From the NCBI GenBank assembly GCA_023512835.1, contig CM042091.1, forward strand, positions 49,255,158 through 49,319,157: DNA of 64,000 bases, given 5' to 3'. Shown here in pieces: positions 62,101 through 64,000 of the stretch. Source of the stretch: Taxillus chinensis. Lineage: Eukaryota; Streptophyta; Magnoliopsida; Santalales; Loranthaceae. The position numbers and the translations under genes are program-made. The notes under the pieces were generated by a model. The model made no database searches and had not been told where the DNA came from. It was given only the letters and a program-made list of their open reading frames with translations. Positions within the stretch are counted from its first letter, which is position 1. Each line of letters begins with the position of its first letter.

Positions 62101-64000
62101 ATGATATCATAGCCAAGTTCTTAGAGAATCCTAAGTTTGGCCTTCTTTTTTAGCGTTCATTGATGGTAATTTCTATTTTTTTTGGCCTTAATTGTAAGAC
62201 CAGTCTTCATTGATGGTAGTTCATGTATTTTTAGTGATCAACCTTCATTGAAGGATCACTATGTTTGAAATCGTAGAGACCTCTACTACTACACTTGCAG
62301 AAGAGATTGGAAGGGTTGCTTAGCCTTGGGAACTACAAACCATTTAGCTAGCACATAGGCTAAATGAGAAGAACTAACTCAAATGGTTTCAACTTATTCA
62401 CATAAGTGCTAAAAGGAAAGGGGAATATCAGGCATCTTATGGGAATGGGATCAAAACTAGGAGATCCTTGATTTGAAGCCTAGGATGAATAAGATTTTAT
62501 GATCATGGTGTGGCTACGAATTTTTATGATGCTAGAGATTAGCAACACATGTTTTCGTCTACTTCCAAGGATATTTGGGATGTGGTCCAACAAACCTATT
62601 CAAAGGCTAAAGTTGCAACTCAAATTTTAAAGTAAAGGTGAAGAGAGTTACCGTGAAACAAGGACAGAATAGGCTAATGAATTGAAGAGCTCGATTACTA
62701 GAGTAATTAAAATTGTTATGGTGAAGATGGCATTGTTTTAAAGGAATTTATAGAGTAGGACCGTGATTATGATTTTCTTACTCGGTTTAACCTAGAATTT
62801 GATCAAATTAGGATTCAAATCATTGGCAAGCCTAAAATACCATGTTTTAATGAAGTTGTGGCACTAATTTGGGGTGAAAAAAGCAGAAAAATTGAAAACT
62901 CTTTTTGAGACTACAGAATGACCTCCATTGGGAGTTATGAACTCCGGTGCTACAGACCACATGACTCCCAACAATAGAAATATAGCTACAGTTGTTTGTA
63001 TAGGAAATGTCACTATAAACTCTTAACTGATTTTAAGCAATGTTCTTTATGTTTTTAAATTATCCACAAATCGTAAATTATCCACAAATCGTATCTTCGT
63101 ACAAAACTCATTCAAAACTTATCTTGTTAAATTGATTTTCTATGATGACCACTATTTATTTCATGACAGCCATTCCGGGAGGATAATTAGACACGATAAA
63201 GAACGGAATGGACTCTACTATCTAGAAGTATCAAAGCTTTTAATCATTATTTATGACAAAATATCCCATTTTCTTATATCTAAAAATGTTTCATTGAATG
63301 AGGATAAGACTTGGCTCCACCATTGTAGACTTAGACATCCTGAGTTTATATTCCTTAAAATTCTATTTCCATCCTTGTTCCTAATTTCAAATGTTGGGCA
63401 CTTTCATTTTGATACATGTGAACTTGCAAAACATAAACATGCTTCATTTCCAACCAGTAATACAAGGAGTTTTATTCCTTTTTACCTCATTCATATTGAT
63501 ATTTGAAAACCTTCTAATGTTCTCAATTTTTTCCATGCTTGATGGTTTGTGTTATTTATTGATAATTACACTCATGTTGTTTAAACAAAAAATTGATGTT
63601 AGGACTATTCTCCTAAACTTTTGTTCAATGGTCAAAAATCAATTTGCACTCGGTGTATGGCTTCTCATCTAAATCATTTTAGGAGGAAGCTATTCTTATA
63701 GCAACTCATCTCATAAATTGGCTTCCCTCCAAGGTCTTGAAATCTCGCAGTCCAATGGAGATACTCTTAATATTTTATCCTAACTTGTGCACTACAAATA
63801 AACATATTTCTTGAATATTTAGTTGTATGACTTTTGTTGATATTCATGGCCAAAATCGGGGCAAAATGTGTTTTTGTGGATTAAGAATGTTTTTTTATTT
63901 AGTGAATTAGAGTAGGAAATATATATATGGAGGTCCCACCAGCTAATGGTGAAAAATTAACTCTAATATTGTGTGTAAATTAAAAAAAAGTCTTGTATGT
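62101..64000 (+). pseudogene. Ty1/copia polyprotein remnant, 3' end outside window
   Basis: Gag-like pieces at 62,270-62,890 read SKDIWDVVQQTYSKAKVATQ and YDFLTRFNLEFDQIRIQIIG. The protease motif near 62,945-62,970 is SGATDHMTPNN. The GAG-pre-integrase region at 63,132-63,506 contains GLYYL, LHHCRLRHPEF, DTCELAKHKHASFP and FYLIHIDI. Integrase-core remnants at 63,520-63,790 include KNQFALGV, then INWLPSKVL and SPMEIL. Numerous stops and frameshifts. The order gag-protease-integrase with this pre-integrase zinc motif marks Ty1/copia. If HISN4 is intact it lies in its intron in sense orientation. Confidence 0.8.

Overview
This is nuclear DNA from a eudicot plant, probably a large, repeat-rich genome. 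It holds one clearly recognisable host gene: the plastid histidine-biosynthesis gene HISN4 (imidazole glycerol phosphate synthase, a fused HisH-HisF). The coding sequence starts at 50,685 on the + strand and can be followed through 15 exons to 59,937, where the window still lacks the last quarter or so of the protein. Almost everything else is transposable-element DNA in nested layers, plus a few short fragments of host-like coding sequence.

Layout. 1-11,541: the 5' half of a Tat/Ogre-type Ty3/gypsy retrotransposon on the - strand (protease, G-patch, gag, an extra ORF1 upstream of gag, leader, tRNA-Arg-type primer site, LTR). Its LTR carries a nested 2.6-kb solo LTR (8,299-10,876, duplication AGGTG). 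11,542-18,400: LTR fragments of a family ending in CGTGACA, a Ty1/copia LTR with a tRNA-iMet primer site, a C2H2 zinc-finger fragment and a BTB-like exon fragment. 18,725-23,818: a tandemly duplicated non-coding segment whose second copy is split by a 3.5-kb solo LTR (duplication GTTTT). 24,840-26,557: a decayed PIF/Harbinger transposase gene on the - strand. 26,596-42,743: a complete 16-kb Tat/Ogre-like element on the + strand, with 3.6-kb LTRs and a perfect GTATA duplication, that carries only gag. Its 3' LTR holds another solo LTR (36,633-39,590). About 43,450-49,217: three nested LTRs of the CGTGACA family in alternating orientation. 50,080-59,937: HISN4 with its promoter. 59,938-64,000: two LINE pieces and a decayed Ty1/copia element, which lie in the next HISN4 intron if the gene is intact.

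The target-site duplications and nesting give a relative order of insertion. The 26.6-kb element landed about 40 bp upstream of the Harbinger start codon and was later hit by the 36.6-kb solo LTR. The outer LTR near 43.5-49.2 kb was hit by a minus-oriented LTR (GTATT), which was in turn hit by a plus-oriented one (AACAC). HISN4 itself is supported by conserved residues and by continuous reading phase across all 14 introns, one of which uses a GC donor.
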